A stretch of 64,000 nucleotides of DNA from Callaeas wilsoni (lineage: Eukaryota > Chordata > Aves > Passeriformes > Callaeidae), in contig VWPU01008554.1 in NCBI GenBank assembly GCA_013398955.1, forward strand, positions 124,939 to 188,938, in the 5' to 3' direction. The notes under the pieces are model-generated. The model worked only from the letters and a program-made list of their open reading frames with translations, ran no database searches and had not been told where the DNA came from. Shown one piece after another: positions 51,034-62,325 of this stretch. Each line of letters begins with the position of its first letter. Positions within the stretch are counted from its first letter, which is position 1. The position numbers were made by a program, and so were the translations under genes.

Positions 51034-51083
51034 TTGGACTCGATGATCCTTGTGGGTCCCTTCCAACTCAGCATATTCTGTGA
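51034..51083 (+). mobile_element. Very short CR1 LINE 3' terminus
   Basis: TTGGACTCGATGATCCTTGT, GGGTCCCTTCCAACTCAGCA and TATTCTGTGA are the last 50 bases of a typical CR1. The 5' truncation point abuts exactly the inner edge of the inverted segment at 50858-51033. Confidence 0.85.
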
Positions 51084-51824
51084 ACCTGGGCTGCAGAAGT
51101 GGGTTTTGGTTTTTGGCTTCTTTTCTCAGGAAATTACTGCACAGAACTGTTTCACAAAAGATGTAACAAAAAAAGCCTGGGGTACTCCCTTCCAGTAATA
51201 ACCTAAGATGGGAATGCTTCTTGTTCACTCCCTATGCCTGCTACCACTCCATGATTTTTAATTCTCTCAGTAATTCCCCTGCTGCCTTTGATTTCTGTTT
51301 GCTTCACCTTGAAATACTTACAGTCGTTGTGTTCTGCAAAGGTAGGAGACTGTGAAAGAGCAGCTCCAGTCTATTACACTAATACAGTGAACACAACCAT
51401 GAAAATTTTGCAGAGAGCAAGAGAAAAACAATCTGAAATAAAAGTAACAGATTGATGGAATATGGCTATTCCTTCTGTAAAAAAATGGACAGCAAAATCC
51501 CTTAGGGGTTTTTGACTTAAACATATAAGTCTGTTTTCAATGTTCATGATGGGTAAGGCTAGGTGTGACTAGGGTGACAACAAGAATCTTTCCTCTTAAG
51601 AAATAAATTAGCATCACTATTCATTAAAAAAAAAATAAAGAAGAAATAATTAGAAGCCAAAAGGACACACATAAAACTAGATATGTTTCTTGTCCTTATG
51701 AAGCCTTAATGAAAAATGAATCTTTATCCAATGGAAAGTCAACTGATCTTAATGAGAACAAGCTGTGGATGCAGAAGGCAACAGATCTTATCTGCGTTAA
51801 CCACCCAGTAAATATTCTTCTTTC
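51084..51824. other. Spacer between the inverted arms
   Basis: Plain AT-rich sequence after the 50-bp CR1 tail. I see no transposase frame and no further internal repeat in it. Confidence 0.5.
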
Positions 51825-52009
51825 CTTTTTCAGCAAGGAATCTCTCGGAATCAGCTAATACCAGACATTGCAAAAAGTACTGTTCAGCCTGACACGTTTC
51901 TGTATTTTAAGAAATCTGAAGACTGCCAAGATGCGAGACTGAAGGTGGAAGGACAAAAGAAAAGAAAAATGCTTGAAAATAGCTTTCAATAATTTCTCAT
52001 TAAATAAAA
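51825..52009 (+). repeat. Right arm of the inverted homologous pair, with splice-acceptor-like start, short frame, stop and AATAAA
   Basis: Mirror partner of 50858-51033, separated from it by 791 bp. A T/C-rich tract ends in TTTTTCAG at 51833. From 51834 a frame reads QLIPDIAKSTVQPDTFLYFK, then KSEDCQDARLK and LENSFQ, to a TAA at 51990-51992, with AATAAA at 52003-52008. The 9-nt length difference from the left arm is a multiple of three. These are properties of a possible terminal exon, but I cannot name a gene and no upstream exon is visible. Confidence 0.85.
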
Positions 52010-53372
52010 ATTGATGTTTTAAAATATACTCTACATTGTGTGACAAAGAAATCAGGACTCCTAGGTTCTGCAATTATATTCTTATACTAAAAGCACTTTT
52101 TTCTAATATCACTTTGCTATACCCATTAGAGCTGCCTCTGAACTGAAGTGTAACTAAAGTAGAGAAGGGCAATAAGCATCTTTCTCAGAGAATGCAATGG
52201 AAATTGTCCTGTATTTCATTAAATTTATATTCATCATGCTTCTAACAACAAAGCTGTGATAAAATTTACACATCTTTCTGCGTACGTAAAAAGATTTCCA
52301 TATTTCTACCAAGCAATGGTAGAGACAGTGACCCACATCAGTAAGAAAATTCTAGTATTTCTTTCTGGTCTATTAAAACTATTAATGGGTTCTACTACTG
52401 CAACAATGCTGACAAGTCAAAAAATGTGACTGACTTTTACTCAGTAGGGAAAATATTTTCGCCAGAGAAGAGAGTCTGAAGAGATTCTTAGTAGATAAAA
52501 AATGAGATCCACAGGGCTCAACCCATCTCTGATTTCCTCAAACCTCTCTTATTGCCCCTTCCCACCATGAAAAAAAACTCTAAACATGATTTTCCCTTTC
52601 TGAGGAGGCTCACCAAGCTCACTAGATGATATACAAGCACTCTTAGCATTCTTTGTATGCCTTTATCAGTCTTCAAATAAAAATGGCTTGCTTTGTGTCT
52701 GTCAGACATAATTAAATTTCTTACTGTTCAATTACTGAGACAAATGCTGACATATCCATTTCATTACCACAGACAAGGCTATGCCATCCATTGGGGTATT
52801 TTCCTCAGATTTTTTTCTCTTGATATTGTTCATACTTTTTGGACATTACTTATGAGGTGTGGTGTCCTGGATGTATTTATGCAACACTCAGGAAATCATA
52901 TCTTCATCATGACCAGGAACAACTCAGCTATACCTAACCAGGCAGCATAAAGACCTGTGTAAATTGGTGTAAACTGCCCCAAATTCTGTGTTACCTATCT
53001 CTCTTCACTACTGCTGCTAACTGGGCTAGGCAGATGAAAGTTGTCTTATGGATGAACTTTTGTCATTTTATCCTTATTAAAGTGTGAAAATACCTTTGCC
53101 TATCAAGCAATCCTTTTCAGTATTACAAGTCTCCTCCTGGAGGCATATAAAAAACTCACTACAAAGATGGGTAGCCCACAAATCCAAAGAGATGCTCTTG
53201 TGCACTTTTTTGATTGAAGATAAGTTTTACAGTGTGCTGACCTCATTTCTTCAGTCACTCCCAAGGCATATTTCATATCAGGAACGCACTTAAGCTTGTG
53301 CTGAAAATTAAGGTGGCATTTCAGTACCGTTGAGGTTTAAGTCCTTCTATCCTGCTCCTAATGTGTTCCTGA

Positions 53373-53548
53373 TCATGGAATCATAGAACAGCTTTGGGCT
53401 GGAAGGAACCCTAAAGATCATCTTGTTCCAACCCCACTGCCACAGGCAGGGACACCTTTCACTAGACCAGGTTGATCAGAGCCTCATTCAACTTGGCCTT
53501 GAACATTTCCAGGGATGGGACATCCACAGCTTCTCTGGGCACAAGAGA
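53373..53548 (-). mobile_element. CR1 LINE fragment
   Basis: Plus-strand reading contains GAATCATAGAACAGCTTTGG, GAAGGAACCCTAAAGATCAT, CCAACCCCACTGCCACAGGC, CACTAGACCAGGTTGATCAG and CTTGAACATTTCCAGGGATG, a classic avian CR1 3' region in reverse orientation. It is among the best preserved CR1 pieces in the window. Confidence 0.95.
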
Positions 53549-54833
53549 TCTGATCTAGGACCTTGAACCAACGTGAGAAAAGATTCAAGGTCAGAGTCAT
53601 CATTTGAAGGTGAAAGCCAACCTAATTGTTGGCTCCTTTATTGCTGGTTCTCGTATTGTTGTTTGCACTGTTGTACTGAAACAAGGCTTTCAAGCCTTGC
53701 TTCCTAACATTGTGGGACTTTTTTAGATAAGGTCATTAAGGTCTAACTACCCTACAGCCACTAAAGACAAGACAGATAATTGTAATTAAATCCCTAAGAA
53801 AAGTAATACCTTAATTTTCCACTACATTCTTAGGAAAAGAATATTTAGACTGCTCAGTACCTATCTGTCACAAAGGAACTGAACTTTCGAAGTCCCTAAG
53901 AGCTGAGCTCTGCTTCCAAAAACAGTTCAGGAAGTTCAGGAAATCCTTCCCCCTAATTTTAGCAGTAACACACACACAAAACCTCAGAGAAAGAGGCTCC
54001 TCAAGTTCCTTAAAGACAAAGTAACTTAGTTTCAGGTGGATAAATGAATTTATTCATATTCCTGAATTTGATCCTTCGTATGTATAAAATGCACTAATAT
54101 AGTTGGACAAACACAAATCTGATTTTGTCTCACATAAAGAATCCAGAGCACAGATTAAGTCTGAGACCTTGAGCTTGGATAGGTAGAAGTTAGAGTGTAG
54201 AAAATATGCAAAAAATCATGAACACAGAAATTAGGTAGTAGGCACAAATATAAAACAGCAAGGAAGGGAAGGAGCAATAATTTTAAGTCCTCTGAGTCAT
54301 GTTTTAAGACTTTTGGGGGAACTAAACACCTTACACATGTCAGTTGCTAGAGCAATGCCTCAGGTTGAAATTGCTCAGAAACACAAGGCTTGGTGATGAA
54401 TTTACAGCCTAACTCAGAAGCAGTTCCCTGGAATCTGTGCAGTCACATCCAAGTAAACCCTGTGTAAGCAAGGGGAAAACGTAACCCTCAGCCTATCAGT
54501 ATTAATCTTCAAGTATTCTGTAATTCCTCCCGTCAAGGTAAGAGTGAAGCGTGAAACAAGCTGCAAGATATGCTCACTGCCACACAGTAATTTAGTCGAG
54601 TTCTTTCTTAGAATGCCTAATTCTCAAATCAAGCATTTTTCATTCCATCCAGGCATGCAGTTATGTATCCATTCCCAACTGCAGCAGTAAAACAAATCTC
54701 AAACACTGTGTCCACTGCTGGAGTTCTGAACTAAAAGTAGGTCCAGCCTTTTCGCTTTTGGTAAACTGAACACCCTGACCCTGATTCGACTTCTTACCAG
54801 ACAGCACTGGCAAGAACATTGTAAAAATAAAAA

Positions 54834-54863
54834 CGGGGGGAAAAAAAAGAAGAAGAAAAGAGC
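54834..54863. repeat. Purine-rich tract with G6 and GAA units
   Basis: A run of six G followed by A9 and GAAGAAGAAAAGAG; low complexity. Confidence 0.85.
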
Positions 54864-55317
54864 TACTTAGTGCAGGACCAAGGGGGTTTTATCGTCTTCA
54901 TTAAACGGAAGGAAATAGATCATATACAAAATGCATGAACTGGGAGCGACAGAGATGAATAATACATCCGTTACTTGTTTGCATAATGGCGTTATTTGAT
55001 CTACTTTGACTTCTTAGGCAGAGCAAAACCAAAACATAATGGTTTTCCCACCTTCTTCCAAGAAAGTCCTCTGAAGCTCCTGTCCTTTGAAAGGCCACGG
55101 GGTGCTACAGAATACTAATGAAGTTCCAGCTGTTGTAGGTACACCTGTAAAATAGCACAGGCAGTTTTGCCCCCAGGGAGATACCAATCACTGGACCCTC
55201 TGCCTGATTTAATAAGTGAAGCTCAAGCACTCATGCAGGACGTGGCAGACAAGTGTCCATTTGTGCTCAGATGGCAAGAGAGAATTTGCACAGAGGAAAG
55301 AACAACAAAGGTATTTC

Positions 55318-55340
55318 AAACCCATTATTTTAATGGGTTT
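55318..55340. repeat. Perfect small hairpin, 10-bp stem, 3-nt loop
   Basis: AAACCCATTA, TTT, then the exact reverse complement TAATGGGTTT. A stem this size can occur by chance in 64 kb. Confidence 0.9.
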
Positions 55341-58300
55341 AGGGTCTTTTTACCCATAAACAACACATACTTTTGTGAACTTTTAATACAGTAATTTCTC
55401 TCCAAATAAGCATTCTAGAAAGCTCTGGAAACTTCTAAATGCTTTCAAATGTCTTTGTCACTACTTTATGAATTCAAAGGCTGTTTGATAATGTTGAATC
55501 ACTTGAACAGCAAAGTTCTGTAGTGAAAAGTTCAGTCCTAAACCAAAGTCAAGGGCAGCACCCTCCAACGAGGAAAAGTTAAACACTTGACCAGACCAGC
55601 TTCTATTGACTTTATTACATGTAGTAGCCATACCTATGCAGGTACACATACTACTGCCCACTTTTTTTTTTTCCCTTTTGTAATATTTTAAATCATCCTT
55701 GAAAGGATGACATTCACCTCGAAACCAAAAGACATACTTCCTCTGTGATTCCTCTGGACTAATTTTCTGCTAGGACATTCTGCAGTAGGGAAGGAATTTT
55801 CTGCTTCTCAACTGAAGCTATTCCACTGTCATAAAAAATTACAGCCAAACACCAGTGACAGAGGTAAACTGAGACATAACTCTTCAACCATAGCATTTTT
55901 TTTTCCTTCGTTTCATCCCAAAACATAAGTTAGCAGTTGCCAGATTTCTGTGGTCCTACAAATAGTGCTTAAAGTCAGTACACCAGAACTCAGAAGGTTT
56001 GGTCCAGCAGCTGAGCAGAGCTGCCTGGCCTCCTCAGATTATTACAGTGGCTCTCATGCAGGATTTTAGGGTGTGGGCACATGGTATAGTTGAAAACGCT
56101 GAGATCATGTGTGGACAAACTAACTTTACAGGTACCCATCAGCATTGCAATAGGAACAACTTTTTCTGCTTTATCTGAAAATTGCTTAGGAATCCTTGTC
56201 TCCTATAAAGGCAGAACTATATTTACTGGGTAAAAAAAGTCTTTTTACAAACAATTTCAGCACTACTTTCATTCTAGTTAATCTAAAATTAACATTAAAC
56301 CCAGGGACTTACCAATAAAAAATACTGCCTGATAGAAGTTTATAGGCACGTCTAAATTTAGAGTCTAAAATATAAGTTAGTTCTAACTTACATGTAACAG
56401 CTTTCTACAGAGTGCTCCGCTGAATAAAAATGGTTCACTTATCTTAATAAAAACAACTACATTAATAGGACTGCATTTTTCTCAGTTTACATATTTGAAA
56501 CCTCATAAAGTGGCACTTTTTTTTCCCCATCTGATTTATTTAGTTAATATCATCACTATGCTCTCTCAAATAATTACATCTAGAAGTAAGAGGCTCCCGT
56601 TATTTAACTTGCCTTATAATAACTTTTTTTTTTTTAGCTAAGAACCCTGCTGATCTCTTTCCCTCATTACTTCTTATATATGAAAGCACCTTCTACTTAC
56701 TGTTGTAAATTTTAAGTTCTGGGGGTTTTTTTTTTCATTAAAAAAGGATCTTCTCATTGGGACCTAGAAGATGCTGAGCTGTGTTGTATAAAGCAATAGT
56801 ACATGGCATCTCTGTCCAAACAAGAATTTGTTTGGGTGTATTGACAAACTGGGCATCAGTCCTTTCAATGTGCATTCAAAAATTAGTATTTTTTTCAGCA
56901 CTCCTTCAAAATAATGTTTTTATCTACTCCTTTCTTCTAAGGAATTGTTTGTCTCTGTCAGAATGTGACTAATTGAGATTTCAGTTCTGATGGTCCTGAA
57001 TGTTGAGGCACACTCTAATCTTCACAGGAAGGGCCCCTGGCACTGTTACTTCAGGAGAAATGATAAGAATATATTTTGTATTGTGATGTGACTTGCTGTA
57101 GTTCTATGAAGCTGTGGAAACAAATGTTAAGAACTCTTCCCCAAAAAGCCCACTTTTACTGGGAAAAAGTGTGATGGGTTTTACATCACAGATATAAAGA
57201 ATACAGACATTTATTGTCAGGAAAGTTAGTGTTCCTAAAAGCAATTGTAAATCAGGCAAGAAGAGGTAATCAACTAGACCGTACTCAAGCCGAGGAAAAT
57301 GGACAGGAAGCTTGGAAAGTAACTGCTCTTTCTCATGACTTCACGGAAAGTATTTATGAATACAGCTAACAGTAGCTGAACTGCTCTGTCAGCCTCTGTT
57401 CCTGAAAGGTATGCCATCAACTTAATTCTTGTATAAGGACAGTAACTTAAAACGAGGTTGTACTTTGCAGTCACTTTTGAAGCAATTTAAATATCTTTAC
57501 ATGTTTTGAGAACTCACCAATCTTCCAACATGAAACCTTTTCCTGTCAGTCAGAGCACAGTTTCTTGAGTCAATGCTCACAAGATCAGTGCTAAAAGCAT
57601 TTTAAGGGAGAACCTACTTCATACAAGTACAGAAAAATAGCAAAAAAAAAAATCAGTCTAATATTCACAGTTCTGACTCTGAACTTCTTCCTTACGGATG
57701 GCCATGGTGATTTCAGGTGAATGAGCAAACTCTGCAAGCTGCTTTTAAAAAGCCAAGATGTTTCTTTTATCTATCCTGAGGAAGATTCCCTCAGTTCATG
57801 GCTGTAGCATTCCCTCTGTAAAAGCCGAACTGCCAGTCTCAGGCAGGCATCCAAAATCTAGTTCTTGTTTTTCTTCTTACAGACTATTTTCAGGAACAGA
57901 TGTTCCCAACCCAATGGTGCTCCCCAGGAGGAACACAGGACCAAAGACACCTATGATGAAGCAATTCATCACTTCTGAGACTTTATTGTATATTTTAAGA
58001 CAAAAAGCAAGTGTTAGATGATATAATGTGACCACCTACAATAACAGACCACATGAATTCAAATAAAACATCTCTGTCTGGACCCCAATGGCATAGGAAT
58101 GGCTAATCAGGGTTTTCCAGGAAGGTATCTGGTCTGCACTTAAACACCAGAGAGAGAGAAGAGGTTGGGCTGTATTTGTACTTGATTTTCCTGGTTAACA
58201 ATGCAAATATCCCCAGCACTGCTACACATTTGCACTCAGTCATAGGGACAAAATAAATAATCTTAGAAAAGCTGCAACTCCAAAGCCTTTCAGTGGGTAG

Positions 58301-60155
58301 TTAATCTAGAGAGGAGAAAAGCAAAACCAGATTTAAGGCAGAGCTGCACACAGGTACCAGCATTTCTGCATACTTCCCAAAACAAGGAACACAATCTAAA
58401 CCCAACACTAAGTAGAGACTCCAATTTAAAAAAAAGACTGGAGACTCAAGAAAAATTTATACACTTGTTTGGGGTTGTTTTTTTCTGAAAAGGCAACATG
58501 TGGTGTGGGATTTGGTAGGGGTAAGAGGTAAAAAGAAAAGGGTCTGATTATCCCAATTACGACACTGTATCAAAAGGCAAAAATAATTATTGGTAACATC
58601 CTTTTAAAAAAAGGAAGCAGAAAAAAGACTTCTTTTAACCTGCACGAAGGCACTCCAGAAGTCAGAATGAATGCCTGCCAGAAACCAGACTGATCTTAAC
58701 AATTTGGATCATGTCCACAGAACTGTATTTACTAAGAGCACGTTGCTTGTACTGACAGTTAAACTGAACACAACGATCAATAGTACCTGGAAAGGTGATA
58801 GACAGAATGATCCCCTGAATAGTGAGTTGATTAGCCTTTGCTGCAAGAAAGAAGAACATATCCCATCTGCCTTCCTTCTCCCTCCAGGATCTAAAATGTC
58901 TTTCTAAAGAGGATGGACTCAAAAATGCTGGTCATAGAACAAAGCACAACTGAAGTTCTGAGGGCAAACACAACAGGCCAGCAGCTCCACTCCTCTCTGC
59001 CAAGGTCACAGATTACTGCCTCTGTTCTTCAGGATCAAACAAGGATTCAAAGTATATTAGTGAAAATTGTCTGCATGCTGGAGACTGAAAGACCAATCCC
59101 TCATGTAAAGCTATTGCTATAAACTCACACAGTTATGGATGGTCTGAATGGATAATTACCAACATTCTCACACTTGCAACCCAAAATTATTTGGGACTTA
59201 AGGCAAGAAATAATACGGGAAAAAAAACCCTCACAAAACACAAGGACTGTTCGTTGTAACAGTGTTTATATCTTTGGAGAAAACAAATGGAGTGGAGCAG
59301 GAGCACAGTCAAATGCTTGATGTTTACAATGGACAAGTAGGGTATTCTTTCATTGGAATAAGTCAACAGCAACAACATTATTCTTTCACGTAACTCTTAC
59401 TAAAAACGCAAGCATACAGCTGTTGTATGGAATTCATGCTTTTCAAGCCTTCCTCTTCTCCCATCACTCTTTCCCTGGCAGGACTTTGTACCTTGTGGGG
59501 ACAGTCTCTGTGTCCCCAGGGTCCCAGTGATGTACACGGTGCTTTCCTCACACACCAACTCTCCTTTCATTCCCACATCTGTGAGACATGGCAGTCATTT
59601 CTCATGTTACACACACACAAATTCACACACGGAATTCATGTAAAGCCTGTGGAAAATTCAGTAAGAAACAAGGACTTCAAAGCTGACACATCTCAGTTAT
59701 TACAGGTATTTCAACATTTTCACCATTTAGCAGTGTTACAACAAAGATAAAGAAATCGGGGCAACACTTAAATTTGCTGCAGTACAACACAATGACAGAG
59801 ATGAAAAACGTGTCTCCATATGTAATCACTGAGGACAATATTTTTAGGTTACACTTGTAACAAAAAAGACTGCTATAATGTACCATTTTTTAAACAGTGC
59901 TAGAAAGCAGTTAGAATAATCCACTTATGCATAATTAAAAGCAACTCTCAATCACCTATGGAAATGAAACATAACTGAAATGTGCATTAAACATGCAAAA
60001 ATATTTCTTCCTTAAGTAGCTTACTGAATAATACTTCATAAGAATTTCTTTTTATAACTCAGAGTCTATGTACCAATAAAGTGGTCCCTCAGAGAGCAAC
60101 CATTATTATGGAGAAAACACAAATTTAAAAACTAAAATTCATTCTACCACCAAGG

Positions 60156-60175
60156 AAAAAAAAAAAAAAAAAAAA
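60156..60175. repeat. A20 homopolymer
   Basis: Uninterrupted A run in AT-rich DNA without a recognised source element. Confidence 0.9.
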
Positions 60176-61635
60176 TCAGTCTTGCAGTCTTGCCGTTTTC
60201 CACAAAAGTATTCCAGAATATTCATATCAGGATGATGGCAGCATTTTATTTAGACATTTGTTTCAAACAAGCATCATATATTAGTTATCCATACGAAAAT
60301 TCTGTGTAACTAAAGCTACCAAGAAATGCCTCCTTCAGCCCATGTAATGCAGTATTTACTTTGAAGGGCAGTGGAACAACGTGAATTAGAGTTTAATCTC
60401 TACAGAGCAAATATTTGCTCTCGTGCTTAAAACCAATTTGTGCCATATCTTGTACATATTAGAAGGTAATGATATCTTATGTCTGGTAAAAGTGTACAAG
60501 CTCTGGAATGCTGCTTTCTTTGACTTCCATTCTTGGAATAGAGATAAGCTGCTTTGGCTGAGCTAAAATAACAATGAATATCCAACAGCATAAGACAGAT
60601 ATGATTAGTGATGGAAGGGGACAAATGGTATCAGAAGTTTCTAAACTTTTCAAGAGGAAAAAAAGACATTCATTTGGTGGGGCTTTGTCTGGTAGATAGG
60701 TTTCTAGAAATGCTCAAAATGTATCACAAAGCCACCTGCCATTACCATACAACAGGACTCTCTCCAAGTGTCTTTTTTTCATTTTCTCCCCATAAGAAAG
60801 GATTAAGATTAATGCACATTTTTAATCAAGTTTTACCAGTCTTTCAAATTATACAATTTCCTAGAGAAGCTACCTGAAATATATGTTTTCGTATTTCAAA
60901 ATTAACACTTTTTTTAAATGTTAATTCAGGAAAATGCACTGCTGGTGTTCCTTCCCCGCATTTCAGGATGAAAACAAGTATCAAAATGCCTTCATTTCAA
61001 AAGAGCCTAAAACAATTTACTAAAGAGCCCTAGCAATTCTCTAACTCTAGGACAGTATTCTGTACCTTGTAGTCTATTTGGAAAACTCACATTTTATAAT
61101 GCATCAGTTATTGTCCAATTAAATGCACCATCAAATCTGTACTTTAGCTCTGCCCTCCACTCAAAGATTTAACCACTACATACTTAGATAATATATATGA
61201 AAGGATAAAAATATTTCAAACTTTGCACAAGCAGCAAGTAAGTATAATTCAAAATGTAGTGTTATCTCTATTAAATCAACTTTCAAAGAAGTTCTGAAAG
61301 TGAATAAGTTGAGATGCTTACAGCTATTATCAAAGAAAAGTATCGGGATATACCGATTCCCTTTCTTCTATTGTAGTAGAAGAAAGAAGTGTTGAACTTG
61401 TTATATAAAAAGTGGCTAAAGCAAATGATTTCTCAAAAACTTACATGCACAGCTTTGCACACTTACTGGACGTTTAAAAGAAAAAAGTGATGAACAAAAG
61501 CAGCTGGCAATGGAAGAGAGTCTTGATATTAGTATAAAAGCAGAGTGGAAATGCAGAGCTCAAAAGGGATGCCATGTTTTCTGGACATAAGTCAGACAGG
61601 AAAAATTAATCATGCAAAGGATGAAAGCAGCTGAC

Positions 61636-62325
61636 CACAGAATCACAGCAGCTGAGCCTGGCAGGCATCTCTGAAAATCATCCAGTCCCAAGCTCTACTC
61701 AGAGCAGGCTCAGCTAAAGCAGGCTGCCCAGGGCCACATACCTTCAGGTTCTGAACATCAGCAGTGGTGGGCACTCCATCACATCTGTGGACAACCTGTC
61801 CTGCTGCCTCACTAGCCTCACAGCGTAATCAAAAAAAGGGGTTTTTTTACTGCTCCAGTCTGAAGCCCTACCTCTTGCCCTGTCACTGACTACCCCTGAG
61901 AGGAGTCTGTCTGTCGTCTTCAGACAGAGAAAATCCCCAAAACCTTCTCTTCTCCACGCTGTACAGCCCCAGCTTGCTCAGCCTCTCCTCATTCAATAGG
62001 TGCTCCAAACACTTGATTGTGGTGGCTCTTGGCTGGACTCCCTCCAGAGCATCCCTGTCTCTTGAACTGAGGAGCCCAGAATTGGACACAGCCCTGCAGA
62101 GGAGACCTCGACCAGCTGGCAAAGCTCTGCCTAACGCAGCCCCAACCTCGACCAGCTGGCAAAGCTCTGCCTAACGCAGCCCCCGAGGCTGCTGGCAGCA
62201 AGAGCACACTGCTGGCTCACGGTCAACGCGGTGCCCACCGACTCCCTGAGCCTTTTCCACAAAGCTGCTTCCCAGCCTCTCGGCCCTGCAGCCTGCGCTC
62301 GTGCATGGGGTGAGGTGCAAGACAA
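61636..62325 (-). mobile_element. CR1 LINE fragment, longest in the window, with an internal 40-bp duplication
   Basis: From left to right (3' to 5' of the element) it shows the CR1 tail CACAGAATCACAG, then AAAGCAGGCTGCCCAGGGCC, GTCCTGCTGCCTCACTAG, TTCTCTTCTCCACGCTGTAC, AGCCCCAGCTTGCTCAGCCT, GAGCCCAGAATTGGACACAG, TGCTGGCTCACGGTCAACGC and CGTGCATGGGGTGAGGTGCA, all in CR1 order. The frame is broken throughout. GC-richer than its surroundings, as CR1 usually is in AT-rich introns. Confidence 0.93.
62106..62184. repeat. 40-bp tandem duplication inside the CR1 element
   Basis: CCTCGACCAGCTGGCAAAGC begins at 62106 and again at 62146, and the following bases stay identical for about 38 bp. Perfect or near-perfect identity suggests the duplication is much younger than the CR1 that carries it. 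Confidence 0.95.

Larger units (their letters stand above)
53549..61635. other. Intronic or intergenic span with no recognised gene
   Basis: Contains a purine-rich patch (54834-54863), a perfect 10-bp-stem hairpin (55318-55340), several T-runs (about 55664-55676, 56623-56636, 56726-56738) and an A20 tract (60156-60175). No exon could be supported. Confidence 0.4.
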
